This document shows positions 42,753 through 52,021 of a stretch of 64,000 bases of DNA, in pieces (position 1 is the first letter of the stretch; each line of letters begins with the position of its first letter). Under the pieces are notes generated by a model. It searched no databases. It saw nothing but the letters and a program-made list of their open reading frames with translations, and was not told the origin of the DNA. The translations under genes were made by a program, and so were the position numbers. Source of the stretch: Microbacterium paludicola (GTDB taxonomy: Bacteria; Actinomycetota; Actinomycetes; Actinomycetales; Microbacteriaceae); the NCBI RefSeq assembly GCF_015235415.1, contig NZ_JADGLL010000002.1, positions 161,732 through 225,731 of the forward strand, read 5' to 3'.

Positions 42753-45571
42753 GCGTCCACCTCCTCGTAGCCACGGCCGACGACGCGCGGCGTCCGGCGC
42801 GACTCGCGCCGGGACGCGAACGTCGGCACGGCAAGCAGCAGCGCGACGAGCAGGGCGATCGCCTGACCGGTCGCGATCGTGCCCGCGGTCGCGCGGTCGC
42901 GCTCATCCAGGGCGGGCCTCGGGGCGGGGTCGGCGTCGAGGCGCCACAGCACTCCCTTGGCGGTCTCGCCCACGCGCACGAACCCGGGGCGCTGGTCGAT
43001 CGCCGTGATCGCGTCGAGACGGCGCGTGCGGGCGGCATCCGTCTCGGTGGGCGACGTGTCCCCCGCGCTCAGCAGCACGAAGCGCACGCCCACGTCGCTG
43101 AGGCGCTCCTGCACCTCGCCCGAGCTCGCGGCGACGAGGTCGCCGGCGATCTCCGCGATTGTGCGGTCGCCGTCGTCGATTGCCTGGTCCGTGGCCTGCA
43201 GCGTCGACTGCCCGCCCAGGGTCTCGCTCGCGCCCCAGACCAGCTGCGCGGCGACGCCGCCATCCGGCTGCGCGGTGAGCACGAGCGTGCCGAGGTCGTG
43301 CTCGTCCGCGGCGCGTGCGGTCACATACGCGGGCAGGGTCGACGCGGGGCCGTTGGTGAGCTGCGCCTCCTCGCGCGCGACCGAGGTCAGCGGCGGGACG
43401 GCGACGACGGCGACGCCCAGCACGGCGACGACCGAGGCCAGGCGTGCGAGGCTGCGTCGGCGCAGGCCGGCGTCGAGTGTGACGGCGGCGGCCGCCACGG
43501 CGCCGAGCCAGCCGAGGCTCAGGCCCGTCCCCGGCCAGACCGGCACGGGGGCCGACTGGCTGACCGCGACCTGCACGCCCGTCACGAGGTGGGCGCCGAT
43601 CAGGCCGACGGCGGCGACGACGATGGCGCCGACGCCGGCGCGCCAGCGGGGCGTCATCGGCGCGACGATCGCGAGGATCCCGACCGGCAGGAGCAGCAGG
43701 GGCACCCACGCCGCCGTCGCCTCGACGCCGAGCCAGGCGAGCATTGCGCCCCACCCGCCCGGGTCCGCTCCGGGGAACCCGGCGGCGAGCAGCAGGGGGC
43801 TCGCGGGGTCGCCGCCGTTCCAGGCGCGACCCGGATCGGCGAGCAGGGCCCACGGCGTGCCGCGCGAGATCTGCGCCTGCACGAGCGGGAGGAAGAACAC
43901 GGCGCTGGGGATGACGAGCCAGAGCACGCGCGCGAAGCCGCGCCGGATGCGGAAAGCGATGGCGAGCAGCAGCATCAGCGCCCACAGCACGGCGAGGGCG
44001 GGGGCGAGCGACGGCGCGCACGCGAGGACGGCGATGAGCAGGATGGACGCCGCCCCGGACGCGCCCCAGGAGCGGTGCGCCACGGATGCGGTGTACAGCA
44101 GCCACGGCAGCAGCAGATGAAGCAGCACGGCCGCCGGGCGCCCCTCGATGAGGGCTGCGAGGAAGGTCGGGGCGAGCGCCCACAGGATGCCCGCCGTCGC
44201 GCGGACGCCGGACCTGTCGGACACGCGGGTCGCGGCGAACCATCCGCCGAGCACGGCGAGCGGCAGCGCGAGCACCCACAGCACAACGAGCGCGAACGAG
44301 GGGCTGGCGGGCCACAGCGAGCCGAGCACCGCAATCACCGCGGCGAAGGGATCGGCCGGCGACACGACATCCAGCCCGGTCGCCCGCGGCCCGTAGGCGG
44401 CGTCGGCCCAGAGTCCGGCGATCGTGTCGCGCAGCGGCAGCAGGCCGCCGCCGCCGAGCACGGGCCAGGCGAGCAGCGGAAGGAAGGCGGCGACCGAGAC
44501 GACGAGCGCTGCGAGCACGGCCCAGGCGCCGCCACCCGAGAAGAAACGCAGTTCGCGCCGGATGACCGGCTCGCCGCCGTCCGGATCCTGATGCTCGCGC
44601 AGCTGCGCGCGTGTGGCGCGGAGCGGCGCGATCTGCGCCCACGATCCGGTGCGGAACCTGCGGATCTCCCGGCGCGAGCGCGCGACGGCCCCCAGGCGTG
44701 CCATCACCGTGACGGCGGCGGCCCATTCGGCCGGCACGCGCGCCGGCGCCTTCGCGACGAGGTGAAGCAGCGTCCGCCACAGCGCGAGCGGCAGCAGCGA
44801 CAGCCAGTGAAGCGGCACGGCCCAGGCAGGGGCGTAGGCGAGTCGGCGGTGGAGCTGAGCGGTGCGCACGGCGTAGGCCTGCGCCATGGGGCGCTGCGAG
44901 ACGCCCGCCATGCCGGCGACCGGTGCGTGGACGCGCGCGCCGGGGGCGAGCGCCACTCGGCGGCCGCCGAGCCGCGCACGCACGCCCATGTCGAGCCCCT
45001 CGTCGGCGCCGGCGAGCGCCGGGTCGGGAAGCAGGTGCGCGCGCGCGTCGCTGCGCAGCAGGACGCCGCGGACGTCCGTTCCGAGGACGTCGTCGTCGCC
45101 GTCGTGCTGCCCCTGGTCGTATTCGCCGCCGGCGAGGGCGACGGTGCGGCCGAAGCGGGTCATGCTGACGCCGAGGGAGACGATGACGGAGGGGTCCCGC
45201 GCGTCGACGAGCTTCGGCGCGGCGATCGCGACGGACGGCGCGCGCTCGAGTGCGGCGGACAGCGCCGCGAGGGTGCCCGGCTCGGGCTGCGTGTCGTGGG
45301 CGAGCAGCCACACGGCACGCCCCTCGGGCACGCGGCCGGCGGCGAGCCGCACGGCGGAGGCGAAGGAGGTGCCTGCGGGGGCCTCGATCGCGCCCTCGGC
45401 GCCGGACGAGTCGATGAGGGCGCGGAGCTTCTGCGCCGAGCCGCACACGACGACGGTCAGGGCGTCGACGGGACGCTCCTGCGCGCGCAGGGCAGCGAGG
45501 GTGCGCTCGAGCTGGGCGGCGGCTTCGGGTGTGGCGCGCGCGACGAGGATGGCGTGGACGGCGGGGGGCAT
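42749..45571 (-). CDS. Giant family 2 glycosyltransferase fused to a multipass membrane domain
   Basis: 940 aa. An N-terminal GT2 domain (about 1-290) begins HAILVARATPEAAAQLERTL and includes VWLLAHDTQPEPGTLAALSA, where the usual Asp-x-Asp region reads AHDTQPE. About 14 hydrophobic helices follow (residues about 340-900). Actinobacterial homologues lie between whiB2 and DUF5719. The sugar and acceptor are unknown. The membrane half may export or polymerise the product. First in a run with DUF5719, and 66 bp after whiB2. Confidence 0.85.
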   Translation of the reverse strand: MPPAVHAILVARATPEAAAQLERTLAALRAQERPVDALTVVVCGSAQKLRALIDSSGAEGAIEAPAGTSFASAVRLAAGRVPEGRAVWLLAHDTQPEPGTLAALSAALERAPSVAIAAPKLVDARDPSVIVSLGVSMTRFGRTVALAGGEYDQGQHDGDDDVLGTDVRGVLLRSDARAHLLPDPALAGADEGLDMGVRARLGGRRVALAPGARVHAPVAGMAGVSQRPMAQAYAVRTAQLHRRLAYAPAWAVPLHWLSLLPLALWRTLLHLVAKAPARVPAEWAAAVTVMARLGAVARSRREIRRFRTGSWAQIAPLRATRAQLREHQDPDGGEPVIRRELRFFSGGGAWAVLAALVVSVAAFLPLLAWPVLGGGGLLPLRDTIAGLWADAAYGPRATGLDVVSPADPFAAVIAVLGSLWPASPSFALVVLWVLALPLAVLGGWFAATRVSDRSGVRATAGILWALAPTFLAALIEGRPAAVLLHLLLPWLLYTASVAHRSWGASGAASILLIAVLACAPSLAPALAVLWALMLLLAIAFRIRRGFARVLWLVIPSAVFFLPLVQAQISRGTPWALLADPGRAWNGGDPASPLLLAAGFPGADPGGWGAMLAWLGVEATAAWVPLLLLPVGILAIVAPMTPRWRAGVGAIVVAAVGLIGAHLVTGVQVAVSQSAPVPVWPGTGLSLGWLGAVAAAAVTLDAGLRRRSLARLASVVAVLGVAVVAVPPLTSVAREEAQLTNGPASTLPAYVTARAADEHDLGTLVLTAQPDGGVAAQLVWGASETLGGQSTLQATDQAIDDGDRTIAEIAGDLVAASSGEVQERLSDVGVRFVLLSAGDTSPTETDAARTRRLDAITAIDQRPGFVRVGETAKGVLWRLDADPAPRPALDERDRATAGTIATGQAIALLVALLLAVPTFASRRESRRTPRVVGRGYEEVDA

Positions 45572-45637
45572 GTCGCGGGCAACTCTAGGTCGCCGTCACT
45601 CCCGATCCGGCGCCACGCGCCGATGACCGAGGGATTG

Positions 45638-45961
45638 CTAAGCGACCCCGCGCTTGAGCTTGCGGCGCTCGCGCTCGCTGAGGCCGCCCCAGATGCCGAA
45701 GCGCTCGTCGTTCTGGAGCGCGTACTCGAGGCACTGGGTGCGCACGTCACACGAGGTGCAGATGCGCTTGGCGTCGCGGGTCGAGCCGCCCTTCTCGGGG
45801 AAGAAGGCCTCGGGGTCGGTCTGCGCGCAGAGCGCGTCGCTCTGCCAGGCGAGGGCGCTGTCCTCTTCGGGCTGCGGCGTGCGGACGCCGGGGACGCCCA
45901 GGTTCACCGGATCGACGAACCAGTTGTCCGGAACGCCGGAACGGTACTGCGATGAGGACAT
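45638..45961 (-). CDS. whiB2: WhiB2/WhmD-type iron-sulfur regulator
   Basis: 107 aa. Cluster ligands Cys45, Cys68, Cys71 and Cys77, with ALCAQTDPEAFFPEKGGSTR and FGIWGGLSERERRKLKRG nearly identical to WhiB2/WhmD, the septation regulator (WhiB of Streptomyces). An in-frame ATG at 46036 exists, but ATG 45961 has GGGAGAG upstream and gives the usual length. A strong promoter lies at 46008-46036. It probably leads the GT2-DUF5719 run. Confidence 0.95.
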   Translation of the reverse strand: MSSSQYRSGVPDNWFVDPVNLGVPGVRTPQPEEDSALAWQSDALCAQTDPEAFFPEKGGSTRDAKRICTSCDVRTQCLEYALQNDERFGIWGGLSERERRKLKRGVA

Positions 45962-46007
45962 TTCGCTCTCCCACTCCTTCAGGCCCCGACGGGACGACGT
46001 GGAAGTA

Positions 46008-46036
46008 ATTACACCCGTGTCATTCGCAAAGATCAA
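46008..46036 (-). promoter_or_regulatory. whiB2 promoter
   Basis: Minus strand TTGATC (46036-46031), 17-base spacer, TGTAAT (46013-46008, five of six consensus bases). The palindrome GTAATTAC at 46005-46012 overlaps the -10 box and could bind a regulator. The leader is about 40 bases. Confidence 0.65.
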
Positions 46037-46118
46037 GCCGCAGATCGTAAAGCCTCAACCGAGACATGAACCTTCATTGAGACCCGTCGGCGTGTCGCGC
46101 CCGGCGTGTCGCGCCCAT

Positions 46119-47309
46119 TCAGGCCGCGGCGGTCGCCCGCCCGCCGGCCTCCGCGTCGGCGGATCCGGGCTGGGCGATGAACGCCTCCCCCTCCCCCGTG
46201 ATCCGGAGCTCGGGCTCGTCCGGCGTCGCGAACACGGCGCGGCCGGGGGTGAGCTCGACGGCCGCTCCCGCGCCCTCGACGACCACCGCACCCTGCGTGG
46301 CGAGCACGATGACCGGGCCGGACGGCCGGATCACCGCGGGCGACGCGCCGGACACCCGCGCGCGCATCAGGGCGAAGTCGGGCACGTCCGCGGGGAACGC
46401 CTCGACACCGCGCGCGCCGTCGCCGGCGGACACGGGAAGCACGACCGGCACGGGGCCGGGCGTCGGGTCGAGGATGCGCAGCAGCTCGTCGACGTCGATC
46501 CGCTTGGGCGTGAGGCCGCCGCGCAGCACGTTGTCGCTTGCGGCCATCAGCTCCACGCCGAGGCCGGCCACGTAGGCGTGCAGCATGCCGGCGCGCAGAA
46601 ACACGCTCTCGCCGTGATGCAGCACGACGTAGTTCATGAGGAGCGCCACGACGACGCCGGGATCGCCGGGGTACCAGAAAGCGAGTCGGCGCGCGTTGGC
46701 GAGCTCGGCGGCGAACTCGGTGGACTGCGCGTCCGCGAGCGCCGCCACGATCGCGTCGACGACCTCCTGGGCGTCCCCGGACAGCAGCCAGCCGATCGCC
46801 GCGGCGAGACCGTCCTGGTCCGTGAGCCGGCGGCGCAGCGGGTCGGCAGCCTCACCGAGCGACTCGAGAAGGCGGCGCGTCGCCCCGAGCTCACGGAGGC
46901 CGCAGAGGGCCTCGAACCGGTCGGACAGCGCGACGATCATCTCGGGCTTGTGGTTGTCGTCGGCGTAGTTGCGCGCCGCACCCTCGGGCAGTTGCGACTC
47001 GCGAGCGAACGCCTCCTCGGCCTGGGCCTTGGAGGGGTGGACCTGGATGGACAGCACCGAAGACGCGGCAAGCAGCTTCAGCAGGTACGGCAGCCGGCCG
47101 TCGACGCCGTGGGCGGCGCCCTTGTCGGCGATCCAGCGGTCGAGCGTGAGGCCCGATCCGTCGTCGAGCTCCGACGGGTCGGACGGGTGGTCGCCGAACC
47201 AGATCTCGGCCTCGGGGTCTGCGGCCTCCGGGCGTCCCTGGAGGGCGGCGATCAGGGAGCGGGACCCCCAGGCGTAGTCACGCGGGGCGTTGGTGATGGG
47301 TACGAGCAC
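46119..47309 (-). CDS. manA: Mannose-6-phosphate isomerase, class I
   Basis: 396-aa type I phosphomannose isomerase interconverting fructose 6-phosphate and mannose 6-phosphate, for GDP-mannose and cell-wall mannans. The cupin zinc site includes Gln89 and His91 in SIQVHPSKAQAEEAF, DDNHKPEM near residue 117 and GMLHAYVAG further on. GTG 47309 has a TAACCT box six bases upstream. It is divergent from the O-antigen ligase gene and thus links mannose supply with the surface polysaccharide locus. Confidence 0.95.
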   Translation of the reverse strand: MLVPITNAPRDYAWGSRSLIAALQGRPEAADPEAEIWFGDHPSDPSELDDGSGLTLDRWIADKGAAHGVDGRLPYLLKLLAASSVLSIQVHPSKAQAEEAFARESQLPEGAARNYADDNHKPEMIVALSDRFEALCGLRELGATRRLLESLGEAADPLRRRLTDQDGLAAAIGWLLSGDAQEVVDAIVAALADAQSTEFAAELANARRLAFWYPGDPGVVVALLMNYVVLHHGESVFLRAGMLHAYVAGLGVELMAASDNVLRGGLTPKRIDVDELLRILDPTPGPVPVVLPVSAGDGARGVEAFPADVPDFALMRARVSGASPAVIRPSGPVIVLATQGAVVVEGAGAAVELTPGRAVFATPDEPELRITGEGEAFIAQPGSADAEAGGRATAAA

Positions 47310-47315
47310 GACCCC

Positions 47316-47321
47316 AGGTTA
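47316..47321 (-). promoter_or_regulatory. -10 box (TAACCT) of manA
   Basis: TAACCT six bases before GTG 47309. It leaves 44 bp to the divergent ligase gene start. Confidence 0.4.
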
Positions 47322-47353
47322 TGCCTCGGGGTCACGGTAGCCTGGGAGGCACA

Positions 47354-48745
47354 ATGGCCCAGATCACGCGGTATACGTCAGATACGCCTCCGGTCGCTCC
47401 GGAGCGCGAGGCCACGAGCCATCAGCTGCTGCGCGCGTATGCCGCATTCGTGATGTTCTCCGGGTTCGCCCACTCCGCGTGGTGGAACCTGCTGGGTCAG
47501 GCGGGCGCCGCCGTGGTGCTGGCGCTGACGACGGCCGCATCGATCGCGATGTGGGTGCCCCTCATCCGGCGGCACGGGCTGCGCTGGCGCCGGCTGCCGT
47601 GGATCGCCCTCGCGTACGTCGCGTGGGCGCTCGTATCGGTGCTGTGGTCGAGCTGGCCGGGGGCCACGCTGCTGACCTGGACGCTGCTCGCCGCCGGCAC
47701 CCTGCAGGGCCTGTTCTTCGCGCACGTGCTCACGTGGCACGAGCTGCTGCGGGCGCTGGATGTCGCCCTGAAGTGGGTCATGGGGCTGTCGATCGCGATC
47801 GAGCTGTGGGTCGCCCTCGTGCTGCGTCATCCGCTGCTGCCGAACTTCGTCTCCCCGCCGGAGGGCTTCGACCCGCACTGGTACTGGGTGCGCGGCCAGA
47901 TCTTCGACGCCCTCATCGGCGAGCGCATCCAGGGCATCGTCGGCAACGCGAACTACCTCGGCGTGCTGTGCGTTCTCGCCTTCATCGTGTTCGCGATCCG
48001 TCTTGCGACGCATCCGCCGTACGCCGCGATGCAGACGGTCTGGATCGCGCTGACCGCCGTGCTGTTCGTGCGCTCGGGCTCGGCGACGGCGCTCGGGGCC
48101 TTCGCGGGGGCGTTTATGGTGCTCCTCGCCGTGCTCGTGATGCGCCGCGCGCGCACCGCCGGCGAGCGCACCCGCCGCTACATGCTCTTCGCCGGGGTCG
48201 GCGCGGTCGGCGCGGTGTTCGTGTTCTCCCTCTGGGACCGCGTGCTCGGGATGCTCGGCCGCGACGGCTCGCTGACGGGTCGCGACGAGATCTGGAGCAC
48301 CGTCTGGGAGCGGGCGATCATGCATCCGGTCCACGGCAACGGCTTCTCGAGCCCGTGGGTGCCGTGGGAGGACGCGTTCGACGGCTGGATCGTGGACCAC
48401 GGCCTGTCGGTCTTCCACGCGCACAACATGTGGCTCGACGTGTTCTTCCAGCTCGGCGCGATCGGGGTCATCCTCGTGTTCGTCGCCTACGCCGCGATGA
48501 CCTGGCGCGCGTGGTTCTTCGCGGTCGACCGGCCCCGCTGGGATCTCGTCGCCGACCGCCCGTTCTCTCCCGTGTCGATGCTCCCGCCGCTCATCGTGGC
48601 GACGCTGCTCGTGCAGGGCCTGACCGAGTCCGGGCCGATCATGCTGTGGGGCTGGACCCTCCTCGTGCTGTTCTCGTTCAAGATGAAGCTCGCCCCGATC
48701 GTTGGCGTCGGGGCCGACGCGCCCGCGGGGGATCCCTCGCGATGA
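47354..48745 (+). CDS. O-antigen ligase-family membrane protein (first of tandem pair)
   Basis: 463 aa, about ten to eleven helices and the Wzy_C/O-antigen ligase signature. The large outside loop carries LTGRDEIWSTVWERAIMHPV, GNGFSSPWVPWEDAF and FHAHNMWLDVFFQLGAIGV, with the paired Arg and His residues typical of ligases. Such enzymes polymerise repeat units or attach a lipid-linked glycan to its acceptor. GGGAGG precedes ATG 47354. Its stop overlaps the start of the second ligase gene. Confidence 0.9.
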   Translation: MAQITRYTSDTPPVAPEREATSHQLLRAYAAFVMFSGFAHSAWWNLLGQAGAAVVLALTTAASIAMWVPLIRRHGLRWRRLPWIALAYVAWALVSVLWSSWPGATLLTWTLLAAGTLQGLFFAHVLTWHELLRALDVALKWVMGLSIAIELWVALVLRHPLLPNFVSPPEGFDPHWYWVRGQIFDALIGERIQGIVGNANYLGVLCVLAFIVFAIRLATHPPYAAMQTVWIALTAVLFVRSGSATALGAFAGAFMVLLAVLVMRRARTAGERTRRYMLFAGVGAVGAVFVFSLWDRVLGMLGRDGSLTGRDEIWSTVWERAIMHPVHGNGFSSPWVPWEDAFDGWIVDHGLSVFHAHNMWLDVFFQLGAIGVILVFVAYAAMTWRAWFFAVDRPRWDLVADRPFSPVSMLPPLIVATLLVQGLTESGPIMLWGWTLLVLFSFKMKLAPIVGVGADAPAGDPSR

Positions 48746-50073
48746 CGCCCGCCGGCGGGACGCCGGGTTGGCTCATCCGGCTGCTGCAATCCGCCGATTT
48801 CGCGCGCGCCTTCACGATCGCCGCCCTGGGCGCGGGATTCGCCGCGACGCTGATCGGGCGGACGGCGGGGCCCGTCACCCTCGTCACGATCGTCGTCGCG
48901 CTCGACGTGATCGGCGTGGCGATCCTGATCGCACGGCGCGACGAGCTGACCCTGCTGCGCTTCGCGCCGACGAGCCTGCTGGTGTTCCTGGCGTGGACGC
49001 TCGCCAGCGTCGTGTGGTCGTTCGACGAGGCGTCCACCCTGTCCGGATGGCTCGAGCTGTTCGGCTGGGGCCTGCTGGCCCTCGTGATCGCGCACGTGCG
49101 CGACACGCTGCAGACGGTGCGGGCCCTCGGCGACGTGCTGCGCTGGCTGCTCGGTCTCTCGCTCGGCGTCGAGATCCTGGCGGGCATCCTGCTCGACATG
49201 CCGATCCCGTTCCTCGGCGTCGCGGGCGACATCGCCGCCGGCGGACCGGTGCAGGGAGTGTTCGGCACGCGCAACATGCTCGGGTTCGTCGCCGTCATGG
49301 CGCTGATCACGTTCGCCGTCGAATGGCTGACGCAGTCGATCTCGCGGGGGCTGTCGGTGTTCTCGCTGACCCTCGCCGGGCTGCTGGCGGTGCTGTCGGC
49401 GTCCCCCACGGTGCTCGTGCTTGCCGTGTCCGTCGCGGTCGCGACGCTCGCGCTGGGCCTCGTGCGCCGCGCGGCGCCCGACCAGCGGCGGCGGACGCAG
49501 ATCGCGGTCGCCACCGTCACGATCGTCGTGCTCGCCGCCTGCTGGGTGCTGCGGCACCGGATCATCCGCCTGCTGGATGCGGCATCCGACTTCTCGGTGC
49601 GCGCCGATCTGTGGAACCTGATCCTCGACTGGGTCCGCCCGCGCCCCGTGCAGGGCTGGGGCTGGCACGGCGTGTGGCATCACGGACCGGGCGATCGGGA
49701 GCCGTACCCGTTCAACGTGATCAACTTCACGCTCGACGACACGCACGCCTCGGCGCTGAATGCGTACTTCGACGTGCTGATCCAGGTGGGCTGGGCCGGG
49801 TTGCTGCTGTTCGGCGCGCTGTGCGCCGTGGCGATGGTGCGCTCGTGGCTGGTCGCCGGCTCACGGCGGTCGGTGGTGCACGCCTGGACGCCGCTCATGC
49901 TCGTCGCCCTGCTCGTCGACTCGATGTTCGAGAGCTTCACCCTGACGGGTCTCGGCTGGATGATGCTCGTGGTGTGCGCGGTGCGCGCCGGGCAGTCGCG
50001 CTCGTGGCGCGAGCGCATCCGCGACCTGGCCGACGCCGGGGGATCCCAGGATCCGTTTACTCGTCCGGGGTAG
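48742..50073 (+). CDS. O-antigen ligase-family membrane protein (second of tandem pair)
   Basis: 443 aa with the same helix pattern. The outside loop reads SVRADLWNLILDWVRPRPVQ, GWGWHGVW and DDTHASALNAYFDVLIQVG, so the final His region is changed relative to its neighbour. Its sequence differs enough from the first copy for a separate task, for example polymerase versus ligase. It is coupled to the first copy by the ATGA overlap at 48742-48745. Confidence 0.88.
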   Translation: MTPAGGTPGWLIRLLQSADFARAFTIAALGAGFAATLIGRTAGPVTLVTIVVALDVIGVAILIARRDELTLLRFAPTSLLVFLAWTLASVVWSFDEASTLSGWLELFGWGLLALVIAHVRDTLQTVRALGDVLRWLLGLSLGVEILAGILLDMPIPFLGVAGDIAAGGPVQGVFGTRNMLGFVAVMALITFAVEWLTQSISRGLSVFSLTLAGLLAVLSASPTVLVLAVSVAVATLALGLVRRAAPDQRRRTQIAVATVTIVVLAACWVLRHRIIRLLDAASDFSVRADLWNLILDWVRPRPVQGWGWHGVWHHGPGDREPYPFNVINFTLDDTHASALNAYFDVLIQVGWAGLLLFGALCAVAMVRSWLVAGSRRSVVHAWTPLMLVALLVDSMFESFTLTGLGWMMLVVCAVRAGQSRSWRERIRDLADAGGSQDPFTRPG

Positions 50074-50116
50074 GCTCGTCTGCGGTCCATCGCCCTCGAT
50101 CGTTCGGAGCAACCAC

Positions 50117-52021
50117 GTGCCGCATGTCCTCCAGAACGTGGTCTTCCCCCTCGACCGCGACCCCGATCTGATCCCTCTGTACTTCGACGCCGACACCTGG
50201 TCGGTCATCGACGACGAGGCGGTCCGGGTGACCGAGCACGCGCGGCTCGGCGACGTTCTTGGACGCGGTTCGATGGTGGTCAAGCCGAGTCGCCGCGTGT
50301 CGTTCGCGTCGTACTTCAACGCGTTCCCCGCCTCCTACTGGCAGCACTGGACGAGCGTGCGCTCCATCCGGCTCACCGTGCGGACCTCCGGATCGGGCAC
50401 CGTGCTCGTGTACCGCTCGAACGGCGCCGGCGTCGCCCAGCGCATCGACACGCGCGAGGTGGATGACGCGGCCGAGTCGACCTTCGACATCCCGCTCACG
50501 CAGTTCAGCGACGGCGGCTGGATCTGGTTCGACCTCGTCGCCGACGACACGCCGCTGACGCTCGAGCGCGGCGAGTGGAGCACCGAGCACGAGCCCGTCC
50601 GCACCGGCAAGGCGTCGCTCGGCATCACGACGTTCAACAAGCCGAACTACTGCGTCGACACGCTCACGGCCCTCGGCGAGGCGCCCGAGCTGCTCGAGCT
50701 CGTCGACCGCGTGTTCCTCGTCGACCAGGGGACGCGCAAGGTCGCCGAGGAGGCGGGCTTCGACGCCGCCAACGCCGCCCTCGGCGAGAAGCTGCAGGTC
50801 ATCGACCAGCCGAACCTCGGCGGATCGGGCGGTTTCGCCCGCGCGATGCTCGAGTCGCTCGACCGGCCCGAGAGCGACTTCGTGCAGCTGCTCGACGACG
50901 ACGTCCGAATCGAGCCGGAGTCGATCCGCCGCTCCATCCTGTTCGCGCGCTACACGACGACGCCGATGCTCGTCGGCGCGCACATGTTCGACCTGCTCGA
51001 CCGCCCGCGCCTTCACGCGTGGGCCGAGGTCGTCGACGAGGTCCCGTTCATGTGGCGGAACCTGTTCCAGGACCGGATGCCGCACGACTTCCGCCGCGCG
51101 AACCTGCGCCAGTCGCCGCTGCTGCACATGCGCATGGACGCCGGCTACAACGGCTGGTGGATGTGTCTCATCCCCCTCGACGTCATCCGCGAGGTCGGCC
51201 TCGCCCTCCCCGCGTTCATCAAGTGGGACGACGCGGAGTTCTGCCTGCGCGCCCGCGAGGCCGGCTTCCCGACCGTGTCCCTGCCCGGCGTGGCGCTGTG
51301 GCACGTGTCCTGGGTGGGCAAGGACGACTCGATCGACTGGCAGGCGTACTTCCACGCCCGTAACCGCATCGTCGCGGGCCTGCTCCACTCCGGCGTGCCC
51401 CGCGGCGGCCGCCTCATCCGGCACAGCCGACGGGTCGACCTGAAGCACCTGATGATGATGCAGTACTACCCCGTCGCCCTGCGGGCGCGTGCCCTGCGCG
51501 ACGTCCTGCGCGGGCCGCAGCACCTGTGGGAGACGCTGCCGACCGCGATGCCGGATGCGCGCGCCCTCGCGGCCCGCTTCCCCGAGACTGCGGTCCACAC
51601 CGATCCGGAGACGGTGCTCCACTCGCGGCGCGGCCGCCAGGTGTTCCCTCCCGGCGAGCCGACCGACACCCCGTCCGGCCTTCGACTGCGCACCTTCACG
51701 GCGCGCACCCTGCTCGCCCACCTGCTGCACAAGCCGGACCCCGCGAACCTCGAGACCCCCGAGGTCGAGTTCGGCAAGAACGACGCGCACTGGTGGCGTC
51801 TGCCGCACTTCGACAGCGCGCTCGTCAGCGCCGCCGACGGCTCGGGCAAGAACATCTACACACGGGACCGCCGCCGCTTCCGGCACATGCTGCGGGACTC
51901 GATCCTGCTGCACCGCCGACTCGAGCGGGAATGGCCCCGTCTGGCGAAGGAGTACCGCGACGCGCTTCCGCAGCTCGTCGCGGCGGAGAGCTGGCGCGGC
52001 GTGCTGAAGGGCGGCGAATGA
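50117..52021 (+). CDS. glfT2: GlfT2-type galactofuranosyltransferase
   Basis: 634-aa processive GT2 enzyme. The N-terminal beta domain (about 1-150) is followed by the GT-A domain and a C-terminal helical domain. Catalytic positions equal those of M. tuberculosis GlfT2: the DDD motif at 260-262 (LLDDDVRIEP), WDDAEF with Asp371/Asp372, and His396 in LWHVSWVG. GlfT2 extends galactan with alternating beta-1,5/1,6 galactofuranose from UDP-Galf. A GTG start with GGAGC upstream. It is coupled with the GT2 gene that follows. UDP-galactopyranose mutase (glf) is not in the window. Confidence 0.88.
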   Translation: MPHVLQNVVFPLDRDPDLIPLYFDADTWSVIDDEAVRVTEHARLGDVLGRGSMVVKPSRRVSFASYFNAFPASYWQHWTSVRSIRLTVRTSGSGTVLVYRSNGAGVAQRIDTREVDDAAESTFDIPLTQFSDGGWIWFDLVADDTPLTLERGEWSTEHEPVRTGKASLGITTFNKPNYCVDTLTALGEAPELLELVDRVFLVDQGTRKVAEEAGFDAANAALGEKLQVIDQPNLGGSGGFARAMLESLDRPESDFVQLLDDDVRIEPESIRRSILFARYTTTPMLVGAHMFDLLDRPRLHAWAEVVDEVPFMWRNLFQDRMPHDFRRANLRQSPLLHMRMDAGYNGWWMCLIPLDVIREVGLALPAFIKWDDAEFCLRAREAGFPTVSLPGVALWHVSWVGKDDSIDWQAYFHARNRIVAGLLHSGVPRGGRLIRHSRRVDLKHLMMMQYYPVALRARALRDVLRGPQHLWETLPTAMPDARALAARFPETAVHTDPETVLHSRRGRQVFPPGEPTDTPSGLRLRTFTARTLLAHLLHKPDPANLETPEVEFGKNDAHWWRLPHFDSALVSAADGSGKNIYTRDRRRFRHMLRDSILLHRRLEREWPRLAKEYRDALPQLVAAESWRGVLKGGE

